From Zobellella endophytica (GTDB lineage: Bacteria; Pseudomonadota; Gammaproteobacteria; Enterobacterales; Aeromonadaceae), in assembly GCF_003012775.1 (NCBI RefSeq), contig NZ_PXYG01000008.1, forward strand, positions 62,001-126,000: 64,000 bases of DNA, given 5' to 3'. Under the pieces are notes generated by a model. It had not been told where the DNA came from. It made no database searches and was given only the letters and a program-made list of their open reading frames with translations. Within the stretch, counting starts at the first letter, position 1, and every line of letters starts with the position of its first letter. Position numbers and translations under genes: made by a program. Below, piece after piece: positions 53,304-62,170 of this stretch.

Positions 53304-53705
53304 TTTGTAGGGGCCGTTGCAACGGACCATTGTGCAGCCGACGCCGTGGTTGGGTCCGATGTAGGGTCCGTTTCAACGGGCCGTTCCGCCACCGGCGCCG
53401 GGTTTGGTCCGATGTCGGGTCCGTTTCAGTGGACCATTGTGCAGCCGGCGTCGTGGTTTGGTCCGATGTCGGGTCCACTTCAGTGGACCATTGTGCAGCC
53501 GCCGTCGTGGTTTGGTCCGATGTCGGGTCCGTTTCCACGGACCGTTCCGCCACCGGCGCCGGGTTTGTAGGGTCCACTTCAGTGGACCAATCCACTAACG
53601 GCCGACGGCGCCGGGTTCGGTCGAATAAATTCGACCCTACAAGCCCCGCCGTAGATCCATATCAATGGACCATTCCGCCACCGCCACCGCCGCCGTGGTA
53701 TGGTC
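53304..53705. repeat. Tandem array of ~54-bp palindrome-bearing repeats
   Basis: About eight degenerate units. Each starts with a short palindrome such as GGGTCCACTTCAGTGGACC, followed by a GC-rich spacer (TTCCGCCACCGGCGCCGGG or TTGTGCAGCC.GCGTCGTGG) and TTTGGTCCGATGTC. The palindrome arms vary in a compensatory way (CCGTTTCAACGGG, CCACTTCAGTGG, CCGTTTCCACGG). One unit carries the 24-bp palindrome found at 18305-18328. The 54-bp period keeps frames open on both strands, but no ribosome binding site or family match supports a protein. It fills the gap between gsk and the convergent dctM. Confidence 0.75.
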
Positions 53706-53733
53706 GACCGAGGTCGTCCCTTGGGACCCGGGG

Positions 53734-55020
53734 TCACTCGGCGAAGGCCAGATCCCGCAGGAACAGCGCAATCTGCGGGAAGGCGATGATCAGCCCGGCC
53801 GCGGCAACCAGCATGAAGATAAAGGGCGGGGTGCCGCGAATGACCTCAATATAGGGCCGCCTGAAGATGGCGATGGCGGTGAAAATGTCGCACCCGAAGG
53901 GCGGGGTGGCCGAGCCGATGGCCACCTGCAGGGTGATCAGCACGCCGACCAGTACCGGATCCAGCCCCGTGGCCTGGATCGCCGGGGCGAAGATGGGGGT
54001 GAGCACCAGGATCACCACGATGGGATCGACGAACATGCAGGCGATAAAGAAGGCCACGCAGATGGCGATCAGCACGCCCACCGGACCGGCCTGGCTCACG
54101 CCCACCGCATCCAGGATGGTCTGGGGGATCTGGGCGAAGGAGATGATCCAGGAAAAGCCGTTGCCCACGGCCACCAGGATAAACACCACGGCGGTGATCA
54201 GGCCGGTGGACTTGGCGATACGATAGATGTCGATGGACTTGAGCGAGCGGAAGATCAGAAACTCCAGCACGAACGCGTAGAGCACACACACCGCCGCCGC
54301 CTCGGTGGGGCTGAAGATGCCGCCATAAATACCGCCCACCACGATCACCGGGAAAAACAGCGGCCACAGGGCATCCCGCACCGAGCGCCCTCTCTCGCTC
54401 CAACTGGCCTTGGGTTCGGTGGGAACCTGGTGTTTATGGGCGTAATACAGGCAATAGAGCGAGAACATCATCAGGATCAGCAGGCCCGGACCGATGCCGG
54501 CGATAAACAGCTCGGCAATGGAGGTGCCGGAGATCACGCCGTAGATGATCATGCCGATGCTCGGCGGGATCAGGAAGGCGATGTCGCTGGCGTTGATGAT
54601 CAGCGCCAGGGTAAAGGAGTCGGAATAACCGGCCTTGAGCATTTTCGGACGCAGCGGGGAGCCGACCGCCACCACCGTGGCCTGGGTGGAGCCCGACACG
54701 GAACCGAACAGGGTGCAGGAGGTGGCGGTACTGATCGCCAGCCCGCCCTTGATATGGCCGATAAAGGCCATCACCATGTTGATCAGCCGGTCCGCCGAAT
54801 GGCCGCGGGTCATGATGTCCGCGGCCAGGATGAACATGGGCACGGCGATCAGGGAGGCGGGGCGGATGCCGGCCATCATCTGCTGGATGAAGGTGCCCAT
54901 CTGGCCGAAGCCGTCGAACATCATTACAAAGCCGACGACGGCCGCCGTCGTCAACGGGATCATCATCGGAAAGCCCAGCAGCAGGAGCCCGATCATGATG
55001 AGCATCAATATCGTTGCCAT
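53734..55020 (-). CDS. dctM: TRAP transporter large permease, DctM
   Basis: 428 residues with about twelve hydrophobic segments. The family opening LLLGFPMMIPLTTAAVVGF and the signature GSVSGSTQATVVAVGSPLRPKMLKAGY are present. It is the Na+-driven transport subunit of a TRAP importer with DctQ and DctP upstream in the same operon (dctP-dctQ-dctM order). AAGG lies 8 nt upstream of the ATG. Confidence 0.92.
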   Translation of the reverse strand: MATILMLIMIGLLLLGFPMMIPLTTAAVVGFVMMFDGFGQMGTFIQQMMAGIRPASLIAVPMFILAADIMTRGHSADRLINMVMAFIGHIKGGLAISTATSCTLFGSVSGSTQATVVAVGSPLRPKMLKAGYSDSFTLALIINASDIAFLIPPSIGMIIYGVISGTSIAELFIAGIGPGLLILMMFSLYCLYYAHKHQVPTEPKASWSERGRSVRDALWPLFFPVIVVGGIYGGIFSPTEAAAVCVLYAFVLEFLIFRSLKSIDIYRIAKSTGLITAVVFILVAVGNGFSWIISFAQIPQTILDAVGVSQAGPVGVLIAICVAFFIACMFVDPIVVILVLTPIFAPAIQATGLDPVLVGVLITLQVAIGSATPPFGCDIFTAIAIFRRPYIEVIRGTPPFIFMLVAAAGLIIAFPQIALFLRDLAFAE

Positions 55021-55061
55021 GTTGAATGCCTTGTGTCGTCTGGTCTGAAAGCGCGTGGGGG

Positions 55062-55655
55062 CTAGCGCTTCGTTTCGGTATCGGCGTAGCTGTCCACTAC
55101 CTGGGTGGAGAGGTACACCTGATCACCGGTGAAATTCTTGATGGCCGTCAGCAGATACTGGATGCCGGTAATGGCGAAGCCGACCGGGGCCCAGACATAG
55201 ATCCACCAGATTTCAATACCCAGCGCCGGCAGGATCCGGCCGCGGCCGTACAGGATTTTTATGTAGTCATAGGCGTGATAGCAGAGGAAAAACATCACCA
55301 CCGAGGTAAAGAGGGCGATGATAATCATCAGTACCTTGCGCACCCGGGGGGGAAACGCATCGTACAACGCCGACATGCGGATATGGCGGCCATGGCGGGC
55401 CGCGTAACCGAGGCCGGCGAAGGTGATGAAGATAATAAGTATCCGGTTGATCTCGCCGGAGAAAAACAGGCCTTCTCCGAATACGAAGCGGGCAACCACG
55501 CTGACACAGGTGTTGACTGCCATCAGGATCACCCCGGCGGCCAGCACCACGGCCTCCAGCCTGGCAATCCATTCATCGATGGTGCCCAGAAAGCCGGGCA
55601 GGCCCGACCGGTAAGAGCCGGTGTCGTCTTCTACTTCGGGTGAATGCTCGGGCAT
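55062..55655 (-). CDS. dctQ: TRAP transporter small permease, DctQ
   Basis: About 197 residues and four membrane segments (LEAVVLAAGVILMAVNTCVSVVARFVFG; INRILIIFITFAGLGYAARHGRHIRM; VLMIIIALFTSVVMFFLCYHAYDYI; IWWIYVWAPVGFAITGIQYLL). The ARHGRHIRM loop after the second helix is typical. The ATG at 55655 is selected for GGAG about 9 nt upstream, and the hairpin at 55675-55699 precedes it. Confidence 0.88.
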   Translation of the reverse strand: MPEHSPEVEDDTGSYRSGLPGFLGTIDEWIARLEAVVLAAGVILMAVNTCVSVVARFVFGEGLFFSGEINRILIIFITFAGLGYAARHGRHIRMSALYDAFPPRVRKVLMIIIALFTSVVMFFLCYHAYDYIKILYGRGRILPALGIEIWWIYVWAPVGFAITGIQYLLTAIKNFTGDQVYLSTQVVDSYADTETKR

Positions 55656-55674
55656 CGGGGTTCTACTCCAGAAC

Positions 55675-55699
55675 AGCAGGCTCCCGGCGGGAGCCTGCT
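55675..55699 (-). other. Intercistronic stem-loop between dctP and dctQ
   Basis: AGCAGGCTCCC (55675-55685) is exactly complementary to 55689-55699, with a 3-nt loop, 5 bp after the dctP stop. It has no U-tract. It probably stabilises dctP mRNA or attenuates read-through, favouring binding protein over permeases, as is common in importer operons. Confidence 0.6.
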
Positions 55700-55703
55700 T
55701 CAC

Positions 55704-56732
55704 TCAGTTTTGCTGTATTTCTTGCAGGTCTTGCTTGAATTGATCCAGCAGTTCCTGGCCGCGCTCGCCGGTCATCTCGATGAATTTCTGTTCCACCTGC
55801 GGGGCGCGCGCCTTGAACGCCGCGATTTGCTGCTCGTCCAGGCGGGTCACGGTCACCTTGTCGTTGCTGCTGGTGATCTTTTCCAGTGAACGATCGGCCA
55901 GGCCGTCGATATGCTCGATGATCTCTTCAAAAGCATAGTCGGCGGCATCCTTCACCAGCTTTTTGTCTTCGTCGGACAGGCCGTTGTAGAAGTCCTGGTT
56001 GGCCATCATGGCGGTGGTGAACCAGCCGTGGCCGGTGAAGATCAGGTTGGGGGAAACCTCGTACAGACCGCCGGATTCAATCCAGAAAATCGGGTTTTCC
56101 TGGCCCTGGATCATGTTGGTCTGCAGGGCGCCGTACACCTCGCCCCAGGGCAGCGGGGTCGGGGTGGCGCCGAAGGCGGAGTAGGTTTCCGACAGCAGCG
56201 GGTTGGTCATGACCCGGACTTTCTTGTTGCTGAGCTGCTCGGGCGTGGTGATCGGCTCGTCGAGGGTGACCACCATTTCCCCTTCCGGATACATCTTCAG
56301 CAGTTCCAGCCCCTTCTCGGCGTACAGCGCGGGGAAGTCTTCGTTGATGGCTTCGCTGTTGCGGAAAAAGCTGATCACCGTGTCCATGTCGGTGGGCATC
56401 AGGTAGGGGATGAAGAAGATCTGGGCTTCGGGGATCAGCGAGCCGGTAAAACCGGGGGACTGATTGACGAAGTTGAGGATGCCGTCCTGGGTTTGCTCCA
56501 TGATGTCGTCGGACTCGCCCAGCTCGCCGAAACGGTAAACCTGCAGGGTGTGATCCGAGTGCTCCTCGATGTATTCCTTGAACTTGTAGGCGTAGACGTC
56601 CTGAACATCACCTTCGTACTCTTCGTGGGCGTAGCGCCAGTTGGCGGCGGACACCGAACTGGCGGCGGTGAGGGCCGCCAGGGCCACTACCGGCAGGCCG
56701 GCTCGTTTGCCGAGTTTACTGAAGCTGGTCAT
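55704..56732 (-). CDS. dctP: TRAP transporter solute-binding protein, DctP
   Basis: 342 residues. A signal peptide (LPVVALAALTAASSVSA) is followed by WRYAHEEYEGDVQDVYAYKFKEYIEEHSDHTLQVYRFGELG and the DctP signature LSNKKVRVMTNPLLSETYSAFGATPTPLPWGEVYGALQTNMIQGQENP, whose Arg binds the ligand carboxylate. It brings an organic acid to DctQM. GGAGG sits upstream of the ATG. First gene of the TRAP operon. The ligand is not identifiable from the sequence; C4-dicarboxylates, keto acids and amino-acid derivatives are all possible. Confidence 0.92.
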   Translation of the reverse strand: MTSFSKLGKRAGLPVVALAALTAASSVSAANWRYAHEEYEGDVQDVYAYKFKEYIEEHSDHTLQVYRFGELGESDDIMEQTQDGILNFVNQSPGFTGSLIPEAQIFFIPYLMPTDMDTVISFFRNSEAINEDFPALYAEKGLELLKMYPEGEMVVTLDEPITTPEQLSNKKVRVMTNPLLSETYSAFGATPTPLPWGEVYGALQTNMIQGQENPIFWIESGGLYEVSPNLIFTGHGWFTTAMMANQDFYNGLSDEDKKLVKDAADYAFEEIIEHIDGLADRSLEKITSSNDKVTVTRLDEQQIAAFKARAPQVEQKFIEMTGERGQELLDQFKQDLQEIQQN

Positions 56733-57201
56733 CGCGTAACCTCCATTTTTTCATTTTTTCGAGTTGTAACTTTCCGGGTGTAATTAAAGACTGACAAAAT
56801 AAAAGGATCCGCGCAAGCGAAGATCGACCTGCATGGACGGGGTTTCAATGTTTTTTTTTGTTTCAATTTCTTGAAATTATAGGCTGTTTATTGCTTTTTT
56901 GCGGACTAGGACAATGAGATGGGAGCATGTTGGCAACCATTGCCGTATGGAGCTCTGGTGGCGATGTTGGTGGATGTTGGTACCGGAATTCAAGGTCGCT
57001 ATGGTTTCGATACTAATCATTTAATCGATTGATCCCGCCGACGCAGGGCTGGCCGGGACGGCTTCAGTCGACCGCATCGGGATGCGGGCCCGGTGGTTCC
57101 CGCTTGGCGGGAATGCAGGCGAGCCGCCTGCGCTCCGGGGATCTCGCCTTATTCCCCGAGGCTGAGTGCCGACAGCCAATACACCAGGAAACGCTGTAAC
57201 G
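56733..57201. other. Intergenic region with T-tracts and three short hairpins
   Basis: The left part (56750-56905) is AT-rich and contains poly-T/poly-A tracts, probably the dctP promoter and leader. The right part holds three perfect short hairpins: CGCATC-GG-GATGCG (57073-57086), TTCCCGC-TTG-GCGGGAA (57097-57113) and GCAGGCG-AGC-CGCCTGC (57115-57131). They lie downstream of the LysR gene and may terminate it. No gene is seen. Confidence 0.5.
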
Positions 57202-58104
57202 CTACGCCAGGTTGTTCGTCAATAGATTTACACTCATGGCAACATGGCACAGTGACTCAATCCCGGCCGACTTGTCGCCCTTGCGCCAGGCTAGCATCAG
57301 TGGGGAGTAAATGGGGAGATCATCCAGCTCATAGGCGACCAAGTTATCATCTCCCTTTGCCAGTATGCTCGGCATGATGGCGTAGCCCATGCCTGTCGCC
57401 ACCAGGCCGCGGATGGTAATGTCGTCATGACATTCCTGCACGATATGCGGTGTGATGCCCGCATTATGAAAATATTGGTCGATGCGATCGTAGCTACCCG
57501 GAGTTGAACTGCGGTGAAAGCAGATAAAGGGCGCCCCGGCAAAATCGCGCAGTGAGGTCGGAGGGTTATCCAGCAGGCCGGGGTGGCGACGGGTAATCAC
57601 CGCCATGCGGAAAGTCCCGATGGGCAGCGTATCCAGCTGCGGTTCATCGTCAGGTTCAATAAACAGGATGCCGGCATCGATGTTTCCCTGCAGGATTGCC
57701 GTCGTCTGGGGGCCGGACAGCATGGACTCGAGCGACAGCCGAGTATTCGGATGTTGCGTACGAAAGCGGCTGATCAACTCCGAAATGCTGGGAATGTACG
57801 GATGTATGGTGGTGATGCCGATAGACAGGCTGTCGATATGGCCATCCGAGATGGCTTTCGTCTTCCTGGCGACGTTGTCAACGTCGGCCACCAGACGCAC
57901 GGCATTGTCATACAAGAATGTCCCCGCCCGGGTCAGGACCACTCCCTTGTGGTTTCTGTCGAGCAGCCGGGTACCCAGCCCTTCTTCGAGCAGCCTAATT
58001 TGCCGGGTTAACGCCGGCTGGGCAATGGGGATCTTTTTCGCCGCCGAGGTGATGGAACCCTCATCGACGACCGCCAGAAAGTACTTCAGTTTTTTTATAT
58101 CCAT
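57202..58104 (-). CDS. LysR-type transcriptional regulator
   Basis: 300 residues. The N-terminal HTH is KLKYFLAVVDEGSITSAAKKIPIAQPALTRQIRLLEEGLGTRLLDRNHKGVVLTRAG, followed by an effector domain (SIGITTIHPYIPSISELISRFR; FRMAVITRRHPGL; GLVATGMGYAIMPS). It is divergent from the M20 amidohydrolase operon across 238 bp, the usual arrangement for a LysR activator and its target. The inducer is unknown; an acyl-amino acid or dipeptide would fit the operon. Confidence 0.88.
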   Translation of the reverse strand: MDIKKLKYFLAVVDEGSITSAAKKIPIAQPALTRQIRLLEEGLGTRLLDRNHKGVVLTRAGTFLYDNAVRLVADVDNVARKTKAISDGHIDSLSIGITTIHPYIPSISELISRFRTQHPNTRLSLESMLSGPQTTAILQGNIDAGILFIEPDDEPQLDTLPIGTFRMAVITRRHPGLLDNPPTSLRDFAGAPFICFHRSSTPGSYDRIDQYFHNAGITPHIVQECHDDITIRGLVATGMGYAIMPSILAKGDDNLVAYELDDLPIYSPLMLAWRKGDKSAGIESLCHVAMSVNLLTNNLA

Positions 58105-58342
58105 GGTGTTATCTCGCCCTAATCCGTTTGTGGCATATCAAAAAGGCATGTCCCTATCGAGAAGAAGTATTTTCCGGCCATTAACCCGTTGAATATGATG
58201 AAAAACGCCTTTCAGTGCAATATCACGGGGAGGCAGTTGAATGGACTCTTTCCCCTGAGGGAACGCTTCTCGTCGGAAGCACGAGCGCTGCTCTCGGAGG
58301 AGAAAGCCAGAATTTGGCAACGATAATAGAGGGATCTACCCC

Positions 58343-59500
58343 ATGAAAGAATGCGATATAGAGCGCATGATTGCCTTTCGGCGTGAGCTTCATCGGTTTC
58401 CGGAGCTTTCCTGTGACGAGCGGCAGACCGCCGAGCGGGTGCTCGGCATGTTGCGCGACATCGGCGTCGACGAAATACACCAGGGCATTGGCGGCCACGG
58501 TGTGGTCGGCATCATCAACGGCCTGTCCGCCGGGCGCAGCGTAGGGCTGAGGGCCGACATGGATGCTCTGCCGTTGGTGGAAGAGAACAGCATGGCGTAC
58601 TGTTCCAGCCACCGGGGGGTGATGCACGCCTGTGGCCACGACGGCCATACGGCGATGCTGATGGGCGCCGCGCTGGACCTGCTGCAGCAGCGGCCCGCTT
58701 CCGGGCGCGTGGTGCTTATCTTCCAGCCGGCCGAGGAGCTCGGCACCGGGGCGCCCGCCATGTTGGAAGACGGCTTGCTGGATCGCTTTCCCATCGAGGC
58801 GATTTTTGGGCTGCACAACTGGCCCGGCGTGGAGGCCGGCCGCTTCGTGGTTCACGACCGGCCGCACATGGCCTCGAGCGACGATTTCGACGTGTTGTTC
58901 CACTCCGAAGGCGGCCATGGTGCCATGCCCCACCTGACCACGGATCCGGTTTTTGCCGCCGGACTGTTCGTGACCGCATTGCAACAAATCGTCAGCCGCA
59001 ACACCAACCCCGAAGATATTGCCGTGGTCAGCGTCGGCAGCCTCCAGAGCGGACATGCCAGCAACATTATTCCCGCCACGGCCAGGCTCAAGGGCACAGC
59101 CCGCAGCTTCACACCCGGCGTAAGGCGGCAGATCGAGAAACGTATCCGCGAGATCGTTGATGGGATCGGCCTGGTGACGGGGTGTTCCCCGACCATTGAT
59201 TACCGACCCTCGACCCCGCCGGTGGCCAACGATCCCGCTTGTGTGGCCCTGTCTCGCAGCGTGGTTGAAGCACTGTGGGGTCAGTCCTCGCTGGTGGATC
59301 ATCCGATCAGCATGGGCGCCGACGACATGGGCGCTTTCCTTGAAAAAGTGCCTGGCGCCTATGTCTGGATTGGTAATGGTTGCGGTGGTTCGGCTCCGCA
59401 GCTGCACCAGCCGGATTATGACTTCAACGACGACATACTGGAGAAAGGAAGCCGCTTTCTTTCCCACGCCGCTCGACGTTTTCTCGACGGCAACCGGTGA
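58343..59500 (+). CDS. M20D-family amidohydrolase (hippurate/N-acyl-amino-acid hydrolase-like)
   Basis: 385 residues. Metal-binding motifs of the M20D family: GLRADMDALPLVEE, HACGHDGHTAMLMGAA (Cys/His ligands), FQPAEELGTGAPAML (catalytic Glu pair), FGLHNWPG and a late PISMGADDMGAFLEKVPGAYVWIGNG. Members cleave N-acyl or aryl amides of amino acids, such as hippurate, indole-3-acetyl-amino acids or acetyl-amino acids. AGGG lies 9 nt upstream of the ATG. First gene of an operon with a YfcC transporter and an enolase-superfamily epimerase, suggesting uptake and processing of N-acylated or D-configured amino acids or dipeptides. Confidence 0.88.
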   Translation: MKECDIERMIAFRRELHRFPELSCDERQTAERVLGMLRDIGVDEIHQGIGGHGVVGIINGLSAGRSVGLRADMDALPLVEENSMAYCSSHRGVMHACGHDGHTAMLMGAALDLLQQRPASGRVVLIFQPAEELGTGAPAMLEDGLLDRFPIEAIFGLHNWPGVEAGRFVVHDRPHMASSDDFDVLFHSEGGHGAMPHLTTDPVFAAGLFVTALQQIVSRNTNPEDIAVVSVGSLQSGHASNIIPATARLKGTARSFTPGVRRQIEKRIREIVDGIGLVTGCSPTIDYRPSTPPVANDPACVALSRSVVEALWGQSSLVDHPISMGADDMGAFLEKVPGAYVWIGNGCGGSAPQLHQPDYDFNDDILEKGSRFLSHAARRFLDGNR

Positions 59501-59514
59501 GTTCAGGGGGTAAT

Positions 59515-60912
59515 ATGAATCATCTAGAAAGAACGGCAGAGCTCGAGGCCGTACCACGCCGGCAGCTCGGTTTTCCGCACATCTTCGTGGTCTTGTTCAC
59601 CTTTATCTGCGTCGCGGCCGTGATGACCTATCTCATCGATGCGGGCAGCTATGAACGGGTGATCTCCGAACAAGGGAAAACCGCGGTGGTGCCCGGCAGT
59701 TACGCCACCATTGATGGCCAGAAAGCGACCCTGCTCACGCCATTCATCGCGGTGTTCGAGGGCATGAAGGAAGGCAGCAGCATCATCTTTTTCATTTTTA
59801 TCTCCGGGGGCGCCTTCGGGGTGCTCAAGGCCACGGGAGTATTGCAGAAGCTGGTGGCCAGTATCAGTCGCAGCCTGTCGGGCCACGACATCATCCTGAT
59901 CCCGCTGCTGATGCTGCTGTTCGCCATCGGGGGCGCGACCTTTGGCCTCGCCGAGGAAACCATCGCCTTCATCATCATCCTAGCGCCCATGATGAGGATG
60001 CTGGGCTATAGCGCCATGGTGGCTGCCGCCGTGCCGCTGGTGGGGGCCGGTGCCGGGTTCTCCGCCGCTTTCATGAATCCCTTTACCGTCGGTGTGGCCC
60101 AGGACATTGCCCAGTTGCCCATGTTTTCGGGCATGGGCCTGCGGGTCGTTTACTGGCTGGTGTTTGTCAGTGTGAGCATCGGCTTCGTGACCCGTTACGC
60201 CGCCAAGGTGAAATCGCCCCCGGTCCCGGGGGCCGCAGGGAGCCAGGACGCGATCAGCGAAAGCCCGCTGACCCACGCCGACCGCCTGATCCTGTCGGCT
60301 TTCGCCGGCGCCATACTGCTGATTGCCTACGGCGTGATCCGCCATGGCTGGTATATCGGTGAGATGTCCGGGGTGTTCCTGCTGATGTGCATGCTGGTCG
60401 GTGCTTTCGCCCGCATGAGCCCCAACGAGATCGCCGAACATTTCGTCAACGGGCTCAAGGAGATCGCCATGGGCGCGCTGGTGGTGGGGTTTGCCTTCGG
60501 CATCCTGATCGTGCTCAAGAATGGCAGCATCCTCGATACCATCCTCTATCACCTCGAGCAGTTGCTTGGTGGCATGCCGCCGGTGCTGACGGCGGTCGGC
60601 ATGTTCCTGGTGCAGTTGCTGCTTAACTGCCTGGTACCCTCCGGCAGCGGACAGGCCGCCCTGACCATGCCGCTGATGGTGCCGCTGGCCGACTTGGTGG
60701 GGGTGACCCGCCAGACCGCGGTGCTGGCCTTCCAGCTGGGCGACGGCATCACCAATATCGTTACGCCCACTTCCGGCTATTTCATGGCCGGGCTGTCGGT
60801 GGCCGGGGTGTCCTGGAGCAAATGGATCAAGTGGATCCTGCCGCTGTTTATGATCCAGCTGACGCTGGCCGCGGGCATGGTCACCCTTGCCTATTATCTT
60901 TCCTGGTCTTGA
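59515..60912 (+). CDS. YfcC/ArcD-like carrier (C4-dicarboxylate anaerobic carrier family)
   Basis: 465 residues with about 11-12 membrane segments. The N-terminal motif FPHIFVVLFTFICVAAVMTYLIDAGSYERV, the GGATFGLAEETIAF segment and the NCLVPSGSGQAALTMPLMVPLADLVGVTRQTAVLAFQLGDGITNIVTPTSGYFMA signature define the YfcC family (DUF/DcuC-like), which imports peptides, amino acids or acyl derivatives. The ATG at 59515 has GGGGG 6 nt upstream and lies 14 nt after the amidohydrolase stop. Confidence 0.88.
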   Translation: MNHLERTAELEAVPRRQLGFPHIFVVLFTFICVAAVMTYLIDAGSYERVISEQGKTAVVPGSYATIDGQKATLLTPFIAVFEGMKEGSSIIFFIFISGGAFGVLKATGVLQKLVASISRSLSGHDIILIPLLMLLFAIGGATFGLAEETIAFIIILAPMMRMLGYSAMVAAAVPLVGAGAGFSAAFMNPFTVGVAQDIAQLPMFSGMGLRVVYWLVFVSVSIGFVTRYAAKVKSPPVPGAAGSQDAISESPLTHADRLILSAFAGAILLIAYGVIRHGWYIGEMSGVFLLMCMLVGAFARMSPNEIAEHFVNGLKEIAMGALVVGFAFGILIVLKNGSILDTILYHLEQLLGGMPPVLTAVGMFLVQLLLNCLVPSGSGQAALTMPLMVPLADLVGVTRQTAVLAFQLGDGITNIVTPTSGYFMAGLSVAGVSWSKWIKWILPLFMIQLTLAAGMVTLAYYLSWS

Positions 60913-60926
60913 AAGGAAGTTCTCTT

Positions 60927-62033
60927 ATGCAGATTAAACAGATCACCGTCTATGGTGTGCGCTTGCCACTCAAACAGCCCTTCAAGATTGCCTACGATAC
61001 CTACGAGGATATTGAAAGTATCCTGGTGAGGATTCAATCCACCTCGGGCGAAACCGGTTGGGGAGAGGCGGTCGTCGACCAGCATGTGTCCGGAGAAACC
61101 TGGCAGTCGGCCCGCCAGATCATTACCCGGGAGCTGGCCCCGCTGTTGCTGGGACGCACCCTCGACGGAATCGCTCCTTTCCACAAGGCGGCCGAAGCCC
61201 GTATCCGCCACAGCCCTTCCGCCAAGGCCGCCCTGGATATTGCCCTGCACGACCTGCTGGCCCGGCACTGCAAGGTGCCGCTCTATAGCCTGCTTGGCGG
61301 ACGTTGCCATGCCCGGCTCGAGCTGCCCTGTGTGATCAGCATGCTGGCACCGGAGGAAATGGCGCGCCAGGCGCGGGAAGCCTGCGCGCGCGGCTATGGC
61401 TCCATCAAGATCAAGCTCGGCGATGCTCCGGAGCAGGATATAGAACGCATCGCCCGCGTCCGGGAGGCGATGGCACCGGGTGTGGCCCTGCGGGTGGACG
61501 CCAACCAGGGCTGGAGTGCCAAGCAGGCCCTGCAGGTGATTCGGCAGGCCGCACCCTACCGGGTAGAGTGGTTCGAGCAACCGGTCTCCATTGAAAACCT
61601 GGATGCGCTGACGCGGGTTACCCAGGCCACCGAGGCGCTGATCATGGCCGATGAGCCCATCCACGGCGTGCGCGACATGCTCGAGGTGGTCCGCCGCCAG
61701 GCGGCGGACATGGTCAATATCAAGCTGATGAAATCCGGGGGCCTGCACGCCGCCCGGGCCATGGCCGAGCTCGGTCTTGCCGCCGACATACCCTGCCAGA
61801 TTGGCTCCATGGTGGAATCGTCGGTGGCCACCCTGGCGGGAGCGCACCTGGCGCTGGCCCACAGCAACATCGTGGCCAACGATCTGGTGGGACCGGCGAT
61901 GATCTCCCGCGATGTTGCCGACATGCCCGGCAGCGAGACCCATATCGAGTTGTCCGGTGCCCCCGGGCTCGGCATCCGAGTGGATGAAGAGCGGGTGCGG
62001 GCAATGAGCGCCTTTGAGGACCGTGTCGACTGA
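60927..62033 (+). CDS. Enolase-superfamily epimerase (dipeptide epimerase/N-acyl amino acid racemase-like)
   Basis: 368 residues in the MLE subgroup. The capping domain is N-terminal (PFKIAYDTYEDIESILVRI). Barrel catalytic residues: KIKLG (KxK near 160), DANQGW (Asp), FEQP (Glu), ADEP (Asp/Glu) and NIKLMKSGG (Lys near 263). The IGSMVESSVATLAGAHLA C-terminal strand resembles L-Ala-D/L-Glu epimerases. AGGA lies about 9 nt upstream. Paired with an M20D hydrolase and a transporter, it may convert D/L configurations of dipeptides or N-acyl amino acids before hydrolysis. Muconate cycloisomerase is less likely because no ring-cleavage genes are present. Confidence 0.85.
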   Translation: MQIKQITVYGVRLPLKQPFKIAYDTYEDIESILVRIQSTSGETGWGEAVVDQHVSGETWQSARQIITRELAPLLLGRTLDGIAPFHKAAEARIRHSPSAKAALDIALHDLLARHCKVPLYSLLGGRCHARLELPCVISMLAPEEMARQAREACARGYGSIKIKLGDAPEQDIERIARVREAMAPGVALRVDANQGWSAKQALQVIRQAAPYRVEWFEQPVSIENLDALTRVTQATEALIMADEPIHGVRDMLEVVRRQAADMVNIKLMKSGGLHAARAMAELGLAADIPCQIGSMVESSVATLAGAHLALAHSNIVANDLVGPAMISRDVADMPGSETHIELSGAPGLGIRVDEERVRAMSAFEDRVD

Positions 62034-62090
62034 TGCGGTGACGAGCCAGGAGACTGAGCTGCCTCCCAGGCCCGCCATTCGGCCGGAAAC

Positions 62091-62125
62091 ATAAAAAAGC
62101 CCCGGCGCCATGGGCGCCGGGGCTT
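62091..62125 (-). terminator. Bidirectional terminator between epimerase and qnorB
   Basis: A 13-bp perfect stem AAGCCCCGGCGCC (62097-62109) with its complement at 62113-62125 closes an ATG loop. Read on the minus strand it is followed by TTTTTTAT, a strong terminator for the nitric oxide reductase gene. On the plus strand the tail is weaker. Confidence 0.85.
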
Positions 62126-62170
62126 GGGGTTATGTCTTTGCAGGGTCGGCGTCAGTCGACCTCCATTTAC

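Noticed and set aside
53304-53705. CRISPR array
   Set aside because: The units are contiguous palindromic repeats with similar spacers and no cas genes, not identical repeats with unique spacers.
56930-56960. Possible -24/-12 promoter (TTGGCAACCATTGCC)
   Set aside because: The spacing between GG and GC is 2 bp too short for sigma54, and it points toward no suitable gene.
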